This document shows, in pieces, positions 26,490 to 35,193 of a stretch of 64,000 nucleotides of DNA. Made by a program: the position numbers and the translations under genes. The DNA lies in NCBI GenBank assembly GCA_012519055.1, contig JAAYQU010000006.1, forward strand, positions 22,216 through 86,215, given 5' to 3'. This stretch comes from Bacteroidales bacterium (lineage in GTDB: Bacteria; Bacteroidota; Bacteroidia; Bacteroidales; Salinivirgaceae). Position 1 is the stretch's first letter. Every line of letters begins with the position of its first letter. Below the pieces are notes generated by a model. That model saw only the letters and a list, made by a program, of their open reading frames with translations, was not told the DNA's origin and searched no databases.

Positions 26490-27083
26490 TCAATCAAAAA
26501 GTAACTTTTGGATTTGGGGACGTAAAAATTCACGGAAATACTCGATAAATTCAGCCTCTCCAAATTTCACTTTGTACGAACCATCTTCGGGCGACAAAAC
26601 AAATCCTGTTTTTAATCCGTTAACCGATTCAATTTTTAACCCTTTGTCTAACAGGTGTTTAGCATTGGCTGTAATCTGCTTTTTTAACTCTTCGGGATTT
26701 GCCACGCCAACTGTTAGAGCCTCGTTTTTAGCCCAGTTTTGAACCAAGTCGATAATCAACTTTTGCATAAACTCTTTATCTTCGGTGGCAGCCTTTACGT
26801 TTGATGTGGCTAATTTGTCCGTAACCAAATTAACAATTTCGGTTTTTAACGCCTCTGAAGCCTGTGTAGCAAATAGTTTCAGTTCCGACTCGATATTGCT
26901 TTTCATCTCCTCGGTCTCTTTTTTTGCCGAAGAGATAATATGTTCAGCCTCTCTTTTTGCGTCGCTAATTATCTGATTACTTTGCGCTTTGGCATCTGAT
27001 ACGATTTTATCGGCTTCACTCTGCCCTTTCTCTAAACCTTCACGATAGATTTTGTCGGTTATTTCTTGAAGTTTGTTTTGCAT
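26490..27083 (-). CDS. ntpE: V-type ATPase subunit E (peripheral stalk)
   Basis: 197 residues. The N-terminal half is one long helix rich in Ala, Lys and Glu with repeated SDAK-type turns (IVSDAKAQSNQIISDAKREA), typical of the stator coiled coil; the C-terminal half is the globular part that binds the head (FVLSPEDGSYKVKFGEAEFI). It is the first gene of the operon E-C-A-B-D-I-K. No separate F, G or H genes are seen. Confidence 0.9.
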   Translation of the reverse strand: MQNKLQEITDKIYREGLEKGQSEADKIVSDAKAQSNQIISDAKREAEHIISSAKKETEEMKSNIESELKLFATQASEALKTEIVNLVTDKLATSNVKAATEDKEFMQKLIIDLVQNWAKNEALTVGVANPEELKKQITANAKHLLDKGLKIESVNGLKTGFVLSPEDGSYKVKFGEAEFIEYFREFLRPQIQKLLFD

Positions 27084-27497
27084 AGCACCGGGTTATATTT
27101 TTTGTATTAATATTCTGTATTGCATTATACTGACAAATGTATAAATAAATGAAAAGAATAAAAATGTATTTTGTCATAAAATAAAATATTTTTTGAGTGA
27201 CAAAATATCTGTAATGCCCGTTGTACAACGCAAATTACTGTTAGTAAGTTACATCAATAGTTTTTATTTTGGTATATTTTGATGTTTTTTACTTTTACTG
27301 TTTTTAAACATATTGTATTTGCAACTACTAATGCGTAGAAAATTGGAGAGGGAATTTGCCTGAACTTTGATTTTTAAAATAAAAAAGTATATCAAATGCG
27401 AAATCGATACTCCGATTACGCTCTGTGACCAAGCGCATTGCTGAAATCAGAGATTTTTCATTTAGTTGCGTTTAAAAATGCAACTTGCTATAAGCCA
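27084..27497. other. Intergenic region, V-ATPase promoter region and flank
   Basis: It is AT-rich; the operon promoter must lie in the first 150 bp but no clear TTTG/TAnnTTTG pair was found. A small hairpin (AGTTGC / GCAACT) at about 27462-27485 lies next to the end of the decayed gene. No coding sequence was seen. Confidence 0.4.
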
Positions 27498-27860
27498 CTA
27501 CTTTATCAGATTTAAACCCTCTTTAGCCGAGCTGTCGATTGGGGATATTATTAAAACGGTGTTAAACAGGATTTTAGCCTCACTTTTCTTATCTAAAAAA
27601 TATTTTGTCCAGCCTGCCATCAGATTGGAATAGTAGTCAAAAGGATATAAGCTTATCACCAAATCGAAAATAGTTTCGGCGAAAAAACTATATACATCGT
27701 AAGCCAGTTTCTCTTCCTCGCGCATCATTAGAATTCCCTCTTTTTCAGAAGCAGTAAGTTTAATGCTGTTTTGCGAAAATCCTGTAATGGAATTAATTGA
27801 CAATAAGGTTATTAGACCTGCTTTTAAGAAAGAGCGTTTACTTTTTTTTAAGTTGTTTAT
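27498..27860 (-). pseudogene. Decayed DUF2202 (ferritin-like) gene fused to a TPR-like tail
   Basis: Read from the minus-strand codon at 27860 the frame gives NNLKKSKRSFLKAGLITLLS, a convincing signal peptide, then the DUF2202 opening ASEKEGILMMREEEKLAYDV. Where an ATG should stand there is ATA, so the normal start is lost; the next usable start is a TTG at 27803, which would cut the signal peptide in half. After residue 50 the DUF2202 sequence stops and the last 50 residues resemble the end of an unrelated tetratricopeptide protein (FLDKKSEAKILFNTVLIISP). This looks like a deletion fusion of two gene remnants at the end of the sigma-factor operon. Confidence 0.6.
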
Positions 27861-27910
27861 ATAAAATTAGGGGGCGAAATGCCCCCTAATGTACTCTATT
27901 TGAAAGGCTG

Positions 27911-28330
27911 TTACTTGTTTTCTCGATGATCACAGACACCGTTGTTGTTTTTATCTATAAAGTTCGGACCTTGTCCTTGTCCCTGACCTCTTCTGCCAAA
28001 TCGTTTGCCTCTTCCTTGGCGGTTTCCACTTTGGTAGTTGTCGCAGATGCCGTCGTTATCTTTATCCACAAAGAATCTTCCCTTAGTATTTCCTCCTTTG
28101 GCATTTCTTCCCTGACCACGCCCGGGACGAGTTCCATCTTCAAAATTGTCACATATTCCATTGTTGTTTTTATCAACGAAGTTTGGACCTCTTTGAGTTT
28201 GAGCTTTATTCTCTGTTTGGACTACCTTTTCTGTCTGAGCTTTCTCGTTAGCTTTTGCTGGTTTCTCTTCTTTACCGAAAGCTACTACTGTCATCATTGC
28301 AAGTGCAATTGTAATTACTGTTGTTTTCAT
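27911..28330 (-). CDS. Exported protein with three calcium-loop-like DKNNNGICD repeats
   Basis: 139 residues: a signal peptide (MKTTVITIALAMMTVVAFG), a Lys/Glu/Gln-rich linker, then three repeats centred on VDKNNNGICDN, VDKDNDGICDN and IDKNNNGVCDH, separated by Arg/Gly/Gln-rich spacers (GRGQGR, GRGKRFGRRGQ). The D-x-N-x-D/N-G-x-x-D spacing is that of EF-hand or thrombospondin type 3 calcium loops, here with one Cys per loop. It follows the Spy-like gene in the sigma-factor operon and is probably periplasmic. Metal binding is inferred; the family is unnamed to me. Confidence 0.75.
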   Translation of the reverse strand: MKTTVITIALAMMTVVAFGKEEKPAKANEKAQTEKVVQTENKAQTQRGPNFVDKNNNGICDNFEDGTRPGRGQGRNAKGGNTKGRFFVDKDNDGICDNYQSGNRQGRGKRFGRRGQGQGQGPNFIDKNNNGVCDHRENK

Positions 28331-28342
28331 AGTTGTCTTTTT

Positions 28343-28891
28343 TTAATTATTATTTTTATTTTGAATTTCCCTTTTATAATGTTGCCTTTGTCCGCCTATT
28401 CCATGTCTGCCTCTAGTGCTGCCCTTTTGATAAAATAGTGGTTCAAAAACACTCTTTAGTTTTTCAGTTTGCTCTGCGTTTGAAATCTCTTTTAGTTTTA
28501 AGTAATACATGTTGGTTTCATCTTTCAACTCCGCATGCAATTCTCCAAATCTTGTGTTTAATTGCTGTAGCCTTACTGTATCGACACTCTGTTTGTTTAA
28601 CTCTTCGAATATCAACATTTTAAGACTATCCATCTGCCATATTATTTGATTAGATTTCGGCTTAAAATTTCGGTTTATTTGTCTGAACTGTTCCATTTGC
28701 TCATTGTCAAATCCTACTTCTTGCATAAAGAACCTTCCGCTAAGTGGATTTTGTCCTTCTCCTGTGACAATCACAGTTTCAGCAGCCTGCCTATCTTTAT
28801 ATCTATGATGTAGGATGGAGATGATTGTCGTCAAGTTTAGTATCGCAAGTAAGACGATAATCCTAATTAATACTTTGTTTTTATTCGTCAT
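28343..28891 (-). CDS. Spy/CpxP-like periplasmic protein (heavy-metal sensor type), membrane anchored
   Basis: 182 residues from the ATG at 28891 (a TTG two codons earlier is less likely). One N-terminal membrane helix (about residues 9-27) is followed by a helical periplasmic domain resembling the Spy/CpxP/CnrX group: VGFDNEQMEQFRQINRNFKP, a hooked four-helix arrangement, then a basic tail (GRHGIGGQRQHYKRE). Members bind unfolded proteins or metal ions and often tune an ECF sigma factor. The gene overlaps the upstream anti-sigma candidate by 11 bp, so the two are translationally coupled. Confidence 0.72.
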   Translation of the reverse strand: MTNKNKVLIRIIVLLAILNLTTIISILHHRYKDRQAAETVIVTGEGQNPLSGRFFMQEVGFDNEQMEQFRQINRNFKPKSNQIIWQMDSLKMLIFEELNKQSVDTVRLQQLNTRFGELHAELKDETNMYYLKLKEISNAEQTEKLKSVFEPLFYQKGSTRGRHGIGGQRQHYKREIQNKNNN

Positions 28892-29180
28892 AGTCAATCA
28901 ATGTATAAAGGTTTAGGTTTTCAAGTTGTGCGTCGTTAATATTTATAGATATGTATTCTTTATCGCCTTTTACCATACTTCCCAATCCAAAACCTACTGC
29001 AATTACTAAAGCAAAGCTGGCGGCAACTGCTAATTTTTTCCATATCGGAGCGACTGTTCCAAAAACTACGGCTTCATCGTTTTTCTCTAACTTTGCTAAA
29101 ACGCGTGTTGCAAGATATGGGTTAACTTGCTTCTCTTTCTCTTTGCGAATAAAATCATCTATGTAATTATCGATTTTCAT
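28881..29180 (-). CDS. Probable anti-sigma factor, single membrane helix
   Basis: 99 residues: a charged cytoplasmic part of about 45 residues (YIDDFIRKEKEKQVNPYL), one membrane helix (LAVAASFALVIAVGFGLGSM, about 50-69) and a short periplasmic tail. Size, topology and position right after an ECF sigma gene suggest an anti-sigma role. No zinc-binding HxxxCxxC motif is present, so it is not of the ZAS class. Function is inferred. Confidence 0.6.
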   Translation of the reverse strand: MKIDNYIDDFIRKEKEKQVNPYLATRVLAKLEKNDEAVVFGTVAPIWKKLAVAASFALVIAVGFGLGSMVKGDKEYISININDAQLENLNLYTLIDYDE

Positions 29181-29234
29181 TTTCTTATTAATTTTTTCAA
29201 CTTTCGTCTTTTATATCATTAGACAATTATTTTT

Positions 29235-29792
29235 TTATTTTCCTACGAGATAAGCTAATTTTTTTTGCAAACTTTTTTTTGCGCGCACTAAAAGTTGCTC
29301 CACTGCCCCTTCGGAGGTTTGCATTATTTCGGCAATTTCTCGTTGCGATAAATCTTCGTATTTGCTCAATATAAAGGCTTTACGTTGTTTTTCAGGAAGC
29401 CCGTCAATAGCTTTTTGTATGCTTTTTTCTATTTCTGTGGCTTCAAGTTGCTGATGAGCGTCTCTCTCCTCGTTACTTTTGTTCAATAAGCTCATTAGGT
29501 TATTACCCGCATTGGTAAGTAAATTTCGTCTTTTATTTTTATTGATATAGTTAATGGAAGTGTTTATTGTAATGCGATATAGCCAAGTGGAAAAAAGCGA
29601 CTTCTCTTTAAATGAATTTAACGAACGATACACCCGAATAAAAACCTCTTGTGTAATATCTTCAGCATCTTGCCGTGAATGAACAAAACCGATTGCCACG
29701 CGAAACACCTGCTGTTGGTACTTCTCCATCAACAAGCGAAACGCCTCTTTATCACCAGAAAGTATCTTTTCTATTAATTGTTCTTCGGACAT
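29235..29792 (-). CDS. ECF-family RNA polymerase sigma factor
   Basis: 185 residues with regions 2 and 4. Region 2: FRVAIGFVHSRQDAEDITQE, then FIRVYRSLNSF and STWLYRITINTSINY. Region 4: GLPEKQRKAFILSKYEDLSQ with the helix-turn-helix SQREIAEIMQTSEGAVEQLL. It is the first gene of a minus-strand unit with a probable anti-sigma protein, a Spy-like protein and a metal-loop protein, so it likely answers envelope or metal stress. Confidence 0.93.
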   Translation of the reverse strand: MSEEQLIEKILSGDKEAFRLLMEKYQQQVFRVAIGFVHSRQDAEDITQEVFIRVYRSLNSFKEKSLFSTWLYRITINTSINYINKNKRRNLLTNAGNNLMSLLNKSNEERDAHQQLEATEIEKSIQKAIDGLPEKQRKAFILSKYEDLSQREIAEIMQTSEGAVEQLLVRAKKSLQKKLAYLVGK

Positions 29793-29995
29793 CAGTTTAA
29801 ATTCGGTTTTATATTTTAGACATGGAAACGGAATTTTTCCTACGTTTAGATAAAAAAGTTCATTTTAATCTAAATGACAATGATCATACCACGATATGTT
29901 ATTAAAATCGATAAAAAACGAACTTTTATTCATTTACATTGTTTAAGATTTGAAAATTGAAAATAGAAGTAAAAATTAATAAAATCAAAAAGAAT

Positions 29996-30496
29996 ATGAC
30001 AAAAATTACATTCAAGGGCAATCCTGCCAGCATTAGTGGCAACTTGCCCAAAGTGGGAACACAAGCACCTGATTTTTCATTAGTTAAAGGTGATTTGTCA
30101 GAAGCCAGACTTTCAGATTATAAAGGTAAAAATGTGATACTGAACATCTTTCCGAGTTTAGACACTGCAGTGTGCGCTACCTCTGTTAGGAGATTTAACA
30201 AAATAGCATCTACCATTAAGAATAGCGTAGTTCTTTGTATTTCAGCAGATTTGCCGTTCGCTTCGGGGCGTTTTTGCTCCACAGAGGGGTTGGATAATGT
30301 TGTTACGCTTTCAATATTCCGCGACCACTCTTTTGCCGAAAAATATGGCGTTATGATGACTGATGGTCCACTCAAAGGGCTATTAGCACGCGCAATAGTA
30401 GTTGTAAATCCTGAAGGAAAAGTAATTTACACGGAGTTAGTTCCTGAGATTGCACAGGAGCCTAATTACGATTCAGCTATCAATTCGATAGTATAG
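29996..30496 (+). CDS. tpx: Thiol peroxidase
   Basis: 166 residues from MTKITFKGNPASI, the normal length. The peroxidatic Cys is in FPSLDTAVCATSVRRFN and the resolving Cys in FASGRFCSTEGLDNV; the order and spacing are those of atypical 2-Cys peroxiredoxins of the Tpx group. It reduces hydroperoxides using thioredoxin. An upstream ATG at 29957 would add 13 residues rich in Lys and Ile that are not part of the family, so 29996 is preferred. The gene is divergent from the ECF sigma gene. Confidence 0.95.
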   Translation: MTKITFKGNPASISGNLPKVGTQAPDFSLVKGDLSEARLSDYKGKNVILNIFPSLDTAVCATSVRRFNKIASTIKNSVVLCISADLPFASGRFCSTEGLDNVVTLSIFRDHSFAEKYGVMMTDGPLKGLLARAIVVVNPEGKVIYTELVPEIAQEPNYDSAINSIV

Positions 30497-30522
30497 TTTT
30501 AGTAAGAATTGTGTTAATAATG

Positions 30523-30560
30523 AGAAGCCTGCGAAGTGATTCGTGGGCTTCTTGCTTTTT
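30523..30560 (+). terminator. Terminator after tpx
   Basis: AGAAGCCTGCGAA pairs with TTCGTGGGCTTCT (two mispaired positions), a 4-base loop, then TTGCTTTTTG. It lies 27 bp after the tpx stop, between convergent genes. Confidence 0.8.
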
Positions 30561-30573
30561 GTGTGCAAATAGC

Positions 30574-30774
30574 CTAATCTTCCGCCTCCAATTCAAAAAT
30601 ATCATCAACTCGTTTGCCAAAAAGTCGTGCTAACTTCAATGCAAGCACTACAGAAGGTGCGTACTTGCCCTTTTCTATGGCATTTATCGTCTGTCTGCTA
30701 ACGCCAATTTTCTCTGCAACTTGCTCTTGCGTGAGTCCAAGTTCGGCACGTTCTACTCTAATCCTATTCTTCAT
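30574..30774 (-). CDS. XRE-family HTH regulator
   Basis: 66 residues, a bare helix-turn-helix: LGLTQEQVAEKIGVSRQTIN, then AIEKGKYAPSVVLALKLARL and the typical end VDDIFELEAED. This small type (YozG/YgzD-like) usually regulates the membrane protein gene beside it. It overlaps the end of that gene by 11 bp, so the pair is translationally coupled. Confidence 0.9.
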   Translation of the reverse strand: MKNRIRVERAELGLTQEQVAEKIGVSRQTINAIEKGKYAPSVVLALKLARLFGKRVDDIFELEAED

Positions 30775-31249
30775 TTCGACTGCGATTTAATCGGTACATT
30801 GCCACTCTAAATTTAATGATAAACAGCGACATTTGAGTAAAATAGAGCAAAACAACCATCACCGTAAGGTATATCGCACCGTAAACAAAAAGGGTAGAGC
30901 AAACTATCAGTGCCAAGTTTACATAGGTAGCCCAAACTAATGACTCTAAGCGCAATTGAGCAATATACTCGTCTTCGTGTCGCTCGCGCGTGAAGCCAAC
31001 TAAAACAAGCCCAACAGTGAGTAGCACAACTATAATCTCGTCAAGAATGCTGTCTTTCTTGCTGAGAGTGAAAAATTCAATGTCTGTGAAAACGTCATCT
31101 GTCATTAAAGCGGGCATTTTACAATGCACATCAATAGCGTCTAGAATGCTACTTTCGAACAAAAAGAGCAAGCCTAATACTAAGCCAATTGTTAAAAAAA
31201 TCCAGCCGACCTTGCGCCAGCTGTGTGGAAGTAAATTTCGTGTGTTCAT
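30764..31249 (-). CDS. Four-helix membrane protein paired with an XRE regulator
   Basis: 161 residues with four predicted membrane helices (about 13-31, 67-84, 104-122, 124-142) and a charged cytoplasmic end. The segment GFTRERHEDEYIAQLRLESL between helices 2 and 3 is the recurring feature of this small family, which I know only as a partner of XRE regulators. The function is unknown. Confidence 0.65.
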   Translation of the reverse strand: MNTRNLLPHSWRKVGWIFLTIGLVLGLLFLFESSILDAIDVHCKMPALMTDDVFTDIEFFTLSKKDSILDEIIVVLLTVGLVLVGFTRERHEDEYIAQLRLESLVWATYVNLALIVCSTLFVYGAIYLTVMVVLLYFTQMSLFIIKFRVAMYRLNRSRNEE

Positions 31250-31388
31250 ATATTTATGATTTATTGGTGAGCCACAAATGTAATACTTGTTTTACAATAT
31301 GACAAATAAAATTGATATTTTGTAAAAAAAACTTTACAAATATGTTCTTAAACCGAAACATTAATAAACTAAGTCACTGGTAAAAAGG

Positions 31389-31423
31389 TTTGTAAACTCG
31401 TAGATAAATTTTTTGTAAATTTG
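31389..31423 (+). promoter_or_regulatory. Candidate promoter of corA
   Basis: TTTG at 31389-31392 and TAAATTTG at 31416-31423 with 23 nt between them, slightly wider than usual. Transcription would start near 31430, leaving a leader of about 60 nt. Confidence 0.4.
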
Positions 31424-31489
31424 TAAATAAAAGCTGAGTCGAATAGTTGTAATTTCGATTGTTGAAAGTAGAAAAAATGACTGTATAAT

Positions 31490-32590
31490 ATGAGACAAAT
31501 CAAGCAAAATAAAACAAAGGAATTTATCAATCTATCGCACTTTATATCAATTCTTAATCGAAAAAAGAGTGACCCTAAAGAATTTACTTTTACCGGGAAT
31601 TTAAAGGTTAATAAAATAGATATTCAGCTATTTGAGTATAGAAAGGAGAAGTGTAATGAAATAAAAAGTATTTCACCTGAAAACATCAGTGCGTTTGAAA
31701 AAAACGAAAACAGCTACTGGTTAAATATTAATGGATTAAGCGAAACGGAAACTTTAGTCTCAATATGTGAAAAGTTGGGTATTCATAGTTTAGTAATTCA
31801 AGATATTCTTGATGTTAGTCAAAGACCTAAATTTCAGGAGTATGAGAACTTTTCGTTTCTGACTTTAAAATCAATACTTCCGTCAGAAAATGAAGTATTG
31901 GCGGAGCAGATAAGTTTTGTTTTTAGTTCAAACTATCTAATCTCTTTTCAAGAGCGAAAAGCGGACTTCTTTGAACATCTGAGGGTTAGGTTAAGAGAAA
32001 ATAAAGGTATTTTAAGAGAGAGTACTGCCGATTATCTGCTTTATACAATGCTTGAGTCAATTCTCGATAACTACTTTAAAACTCTCACAAAGTTAGATGA
32101 AGAGATTGAAAATTTTAATTTTACGGATACTAAAAAAGACCCCTTACCAAATGCGCTTGAAGTCATCGAAAATCATAAAAAGTTAGTTCATTTTATCAAA
32201 AAGTCTATCCTACCGATAAAAGAGTTTACTTTGATAGTTGAACGTGGCGAATCTCAATTTATCGAAGAGAAGCACTTGAAATATTTTGCTGAAATTAAAG
32301 ATTTATGTTTAACGCTGATAGATAGCTGCGATATGATTCTCTCATCACTTGAAAGTGAAACAAATTTGTTTTTTTCTGTGCAAGGGCATAGAATGAACCA
32401 AGTGATGAAAACTCTTACAATTGTTGCTACTATATTTATTCCATTAACCTTTATTGCAGGAATTTATGGTATGAATTTTTCAAATATGCCTGAACTTGAA
32501 TGGAAGTACGGTTACTTGGGGATATGGTTAGTTATTATTTGTGTTTTCTTTGGTATGATTATATATTTTCGTCGAAAGAAATGGTTTTAA
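31490..32590 (+). CDS. corA: CorA-family magnesium/cobalt transporter
   Basis: 366 residues: a large cytoplasmic domain with the long stalk helix, then two C-terminal membrane helices. The selectivity motif GMN is in FIAGIYGMNFSNMPEL, followed by the second helix and the basic end RRKKWF. The periplasmic loop MPELEW corresponds to the family's MPEL. CorA forms a pentameric Mg2+ channel at the inner membrane. It is a single gene with a bidirectional terminator downstream. Confidence 0.95.
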   Translation: MRQIKQNKTKEFINLSHFISILNRKKSDPKEFTFTGNLKVNKIDIQLFEYRKEKCNEIKSISPENISAFEKNENSYWLNINGLSETETLVSICEKLGIHSLVIQDILDVSQRPKFQEYENFSFLTLKSILPSENEVLAEQISFVFSSNYLISFQERKADFFEHLRVRLRENKGILRESTADYLLYTMLESILDNYFKTLTKLDEEIENFNFTDTKKDPLPNALEVIENHKKLVHFIKKSILPIKEFTLIVERGESQFIEEKHLKYFAEIKDLCLTLIDSCDMILSSLESETNLFFSVQGHRMNQVMKTLTIVATIFIPLTFIAGIYGMNFSNMPELEWKYGYLGIWLVIICVFFGMIIYFRRKKWF

Positions 32591-32625
32591 GTTGGATATA
32601 ATATCCTTATTATTAAAGGAAAACA

Positions 32626-32664
32626 AAAAACAGTTACCACCCAAATAAGATAGTAACTGTTTTT
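32626..32664. terminator. Bidirectional terminator between corA and the HdeD-like gene
   Basis: AAAAACAGTTAC and GTAACTGTTTTT form a 12-bp perfect stem with a 15-base loop and A/T tracts on both flanks. Confidence 0.85.
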
Positions 32665-32689
32665 ATTGTTAAGTAAACGAAAATGTTTA

Positions 32690-33256
32690 TTATTCCTCTT
32701 TCATCATTTTGTTTAGTTTTCGCAATTTAAAGGAGAAATAGATGCTGTAACATCCTAACAATATAAATGCTAACGCTGTCCAAATAACTACGCTTACACC
32801 TGCAAACATTGGATTCCACAGTAAAATAAATGAAAAAATTAAGCCCAATACGGCGGTTACCATTAGTGTACCCCAATCTAAAATGCCGTATTGTTTCATA
32901 TCGTAAGCTGTGACCATGCCCGATATGGAGCGGAAAAGTAAGGTAAATCCTATGTAATAGGGTAAAGTAACCATTGTTGTAGCAGGATTGAGCAACAAGA
33001 GAATACCCACTATTGCACTTAATATACCTAACGCCAATGACCAGCCCCAATTTTGATGTCTGTTATCAAAGGCAAAAATCACTTCGGTAATTCCGTTAAT
33101 GAGAAATCCAAAAGCAAACACAAAGGACAAGGCAGCATAAGCATCTGCAGGCGTAGCAAATGTCCAAATTCCTAATACAATAAACACTACTCCTACAATG
33201 AGCATCAAATACCATCGTTTAATGGCTTTTTCAATTTTCTTAAATGTCTGTTTCAT
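32690..33256 (-). CDS. HdeD/DUF308 family membrane protein
   Basis: 188 residues with six predicted helices arranged as three similar pairs, each with a short Gly-rich turn (GVVFIVLGIWTFATP, GILSAIVGILLLLNP, VLGLIFSFILLWNP). This threefold pattern is typical of DUF308/HdeD. E. coli HdeD takes part in acid resistance; the role here is unknown. It lies just downstream of ftsH on the same strand (29 bp), so it may be co-transcribed. Confidence 0.85.
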   Translation of the reverse strand: MKQTFKKIEKAIKRWYLMLIVGVVFIVLGIWTFATPADAYAALSFVFAFGFLINGITEVIFAFDNRHQNWGWSLALGILSAIVGILLLLNPATTMVTLPYYIGFTLLFRSISGMVTAYDMKQYGILDWGTLMVTAVLGLIFSFILLWNPMFAGVSVVIWTALAFILLGCYSIYFSFKLRKLNKMMKEE

Positions 33257-33284
33257 ATGTATATAAATTTATAAGGTTTTGTAA

Positions 33285-35162
33285 CTATGTTGTTATGTTT
33301 TTATCATCTAATATATTCATAAATTCTTCTCCCGTAATAGTCTCTTTTTTAAGAAGATATTCGGATAGTTCATGCATTTTGGTCTCATTTTCGCGAATGA
33401 TATTTTTTGCCTTTTCGTGAGCATTTTTCACAATTGAAAGGACAACATCATCAATTCTGGCAGCTGTTTCAGGAGAGCAACTCAATGACGTATCGCTACT
33501 TAAATATGGATTGTTTACAGTTTCCAATGCCACCATATCAAACTCCTCGCTCATCCCGTAGCGAGTAACCATGGCACGAGCAAGTTTTGTGGCTTGTTCA
33601 ATATCGTTGGACGCTCCTGTTGTAACTTTGTTGAAAACAACCTCTTCGGCGGCGCGTCCTCCGGTAAGTGTGGCTATTCTATTCTCTAAATCCTCTTTGC
33701 TGTATAGGTTACGTTCGTTTTCGTCAATCTGCATGGTATAGCCGAGTGCTCCCGATGTGCGAGGGATAATTGTAATTTTATGCACAGGCGCTGAGTGTGT
33801 CTGCATTGCAGCAACCAAAGCGTGTCCTATTTCGTGATAAGCTATAATACGTTTCTCTTCGTCGGAAATTACTTTGCCTTTGCGTTGTGCCCCTGCGATA
33901 ACGGTTTCGATACTCTCTTCCAAGTCGTTTGTTGTTAAGCTGTTACGATTATTTCTAACGGCTCTAAGAGCAGCTTCATTCACAATATTTGCTATTTCGG
34001 CGCCCGATGCGCCCGATGTTGCTCGTGCGATTAAATTCAAATCAATTTCGTCGTGCTTAACTTTTTTCAGGTGGACTTGCAATATGGCTTTTCGTCCCTC
34101 TAAATCGGGAAGTTCCATTTGTACTCGGCGGTCGAACCTTCCAGGGCGAAGCAGAGCTTTGTCTAAACTTTCGGGGCGGTTGGTTGCTGCCAAAATAACA
34201 ACTCCCTTTTGCCCATTGAAACCGTCCATTTCTGTAAGTAGCTGGTTTAGAGTTTGTTCACGCTCATCGTTGGTGGTCATTCCATCGCGTCTTTTGCCAA
34301 TGGCGTCAATCTCGTCAATGAAAATAATACAGGGAGCTTTTTTGTTTGCCTGACTAAACAGGTCGCGCACTTTGGCAGCACCCATTCCAACGAACATTTG
34401 AACAAATTCGGAGCCGGAAAGGGCAAAGAAAGGTACTTTTGTTTCACCCGCAACCGCTCTCGCTATAAGCGTTTTACCTGTTCCTGGAGGACCAACTAAT
34501 AAAACACCTTTAGGCAGTGTGGCTCCTATATCAGCGTATTTTTTTGGATTATGCAGAAAGTCAACAATTTCGCTCAGTGACTCTTTGGCTTCTTCCTGTC
34601 CCGCAACGTCGGCGAATGTGGTTTTTATCTCATCTTCGGCATAAATCTTTTCTTTGTTTTGTCCAAAGCTCATATAGTTTCCGCCGAGTTTCCCACCCAT
34701 AGACCTCATTGCGTTTCGCCATATAAAGTAGAAAATTACTCCGGGCAATACCCAGAAAAGCAGGAAGTTTAAAATTGGGGAGTTTTCGCGAGGAATGGTT
34801 TCGCTAAATTCTATTTTCCCGTTTTCGTTAGGACTCTCTGCCAGCAAAAGTCGGTCAACTAAATTGTCATCGCTCATTCTGCCTGTTTGAAAAACGATAT
34901 CTTGTGGGTCGCCTTTTCTGTCAACTCCGCCGTTGGCTGTGGTAAAAAAGACTTTGTTCCCGTCAATGTTTACCTGTTTGACTAACCCTGAATCAACTTT
35001 GTTGAGAAAAGCGCTGTATGTTGTCGGGATAATTTTAGGTTTGAAGAGGTAAGGAAATACTAAAGAGTTAAGTATCAGCAATAATGCCATTGTCCATAAG
35101 AAGCTTCTCCAGTTGATATTGGGCTTTCGTGAAGAGTTATCGGTTACGTTATTTTTGTCCAT
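33285..35162 (-). CDS. ftsH: ATP-dependent zinc metalloprotease FtsH
   Basis: 625 residues. Two membrane helices (about 19-38 and 129-147) flank a small periplasmic domain. The AAA module has Walker A GPPGTGKT, Walker [13 protein letters not shown], and second-region-of-homology arginines in [19 protein letters not shown]. The protease has HEIGH ([13 protein letters not shown]) and the third zinc ligand in the later helical part. It degrades membrane and short-lived cytoplasmic proteins. In HEIGH, Ile replaces the more usual Ala, which is tolerated in the M41 family. Confidence 0.97.
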   Translation of the reverse strand: MDKNNVTDNSSRKPNINWRSFLWTMALLLILNSLVFPYLFKPKIIPTTYSAFLNKVDSGLVKQVNIDGNKVFFTTANGGVDRKGDPQDIVFQTGRMSDDNLVDRLLLAESPNENGKIEFSETIPRENSPILNFLLFWVLPGVIFYFIWRNAMRSMGGKLGGNYMSFGQNKEKIYAEDEIKTTFADVAGQEEAKESLSEIVDFLHNPKKYADIGATLPKGVLLVGPPGTGKTLIARAVAGETKVPFFALSGSEFVQMFVGMGAAKVRDLFSQANKKAPCIIFIDEIDAIGKRRDGMTTNDEREQTLNQLLTEMDGFNGQKGVVILAATNRPESLDKALLRPGRFDRRVQMELPDLEGRKAILQVHLKKVKHDEIDLNLIARATSGASGAEIANIVNEAALRAVRNNRNSLTTNDLEESIETVIAGAQRKGKVISDEEKRIIAYHEIGHALVAAMQTHSAPVHKITIIPRTSGALGYTMQIDENERNLYSKEDLENRIATLTGGRAAEEVVFNKVTTGASNDIEQATKLARAMVTRYGMSEEFDMVALETVNNPYLSSDTSLSCSPETAARIDDVVLSIVKNAHEKAKNIIRENETKMHELSEYLLKKETITGEEFMNILDDKNITT

Positions 35163-35193
35163 TTTGTTTAAATTAAATTGTTATTTAGTTTTA

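Noticed and set aside
27926..28438. 170-residue plus-strand open frame opposite the DKNNNGICD protein
   Set aside because: Ser/Val/Phe-rich low-complexity mirror of the minus-strand repeats; the minus-strand gene has a signal peptide and fits the operon.
28951..29166. Open frame opposite the anti-sigma candidate
   Set aside because: It lies wholly inside the anti-sigma gene on the other strand; the minus-strand reading has a proper membrane helix and operon place.
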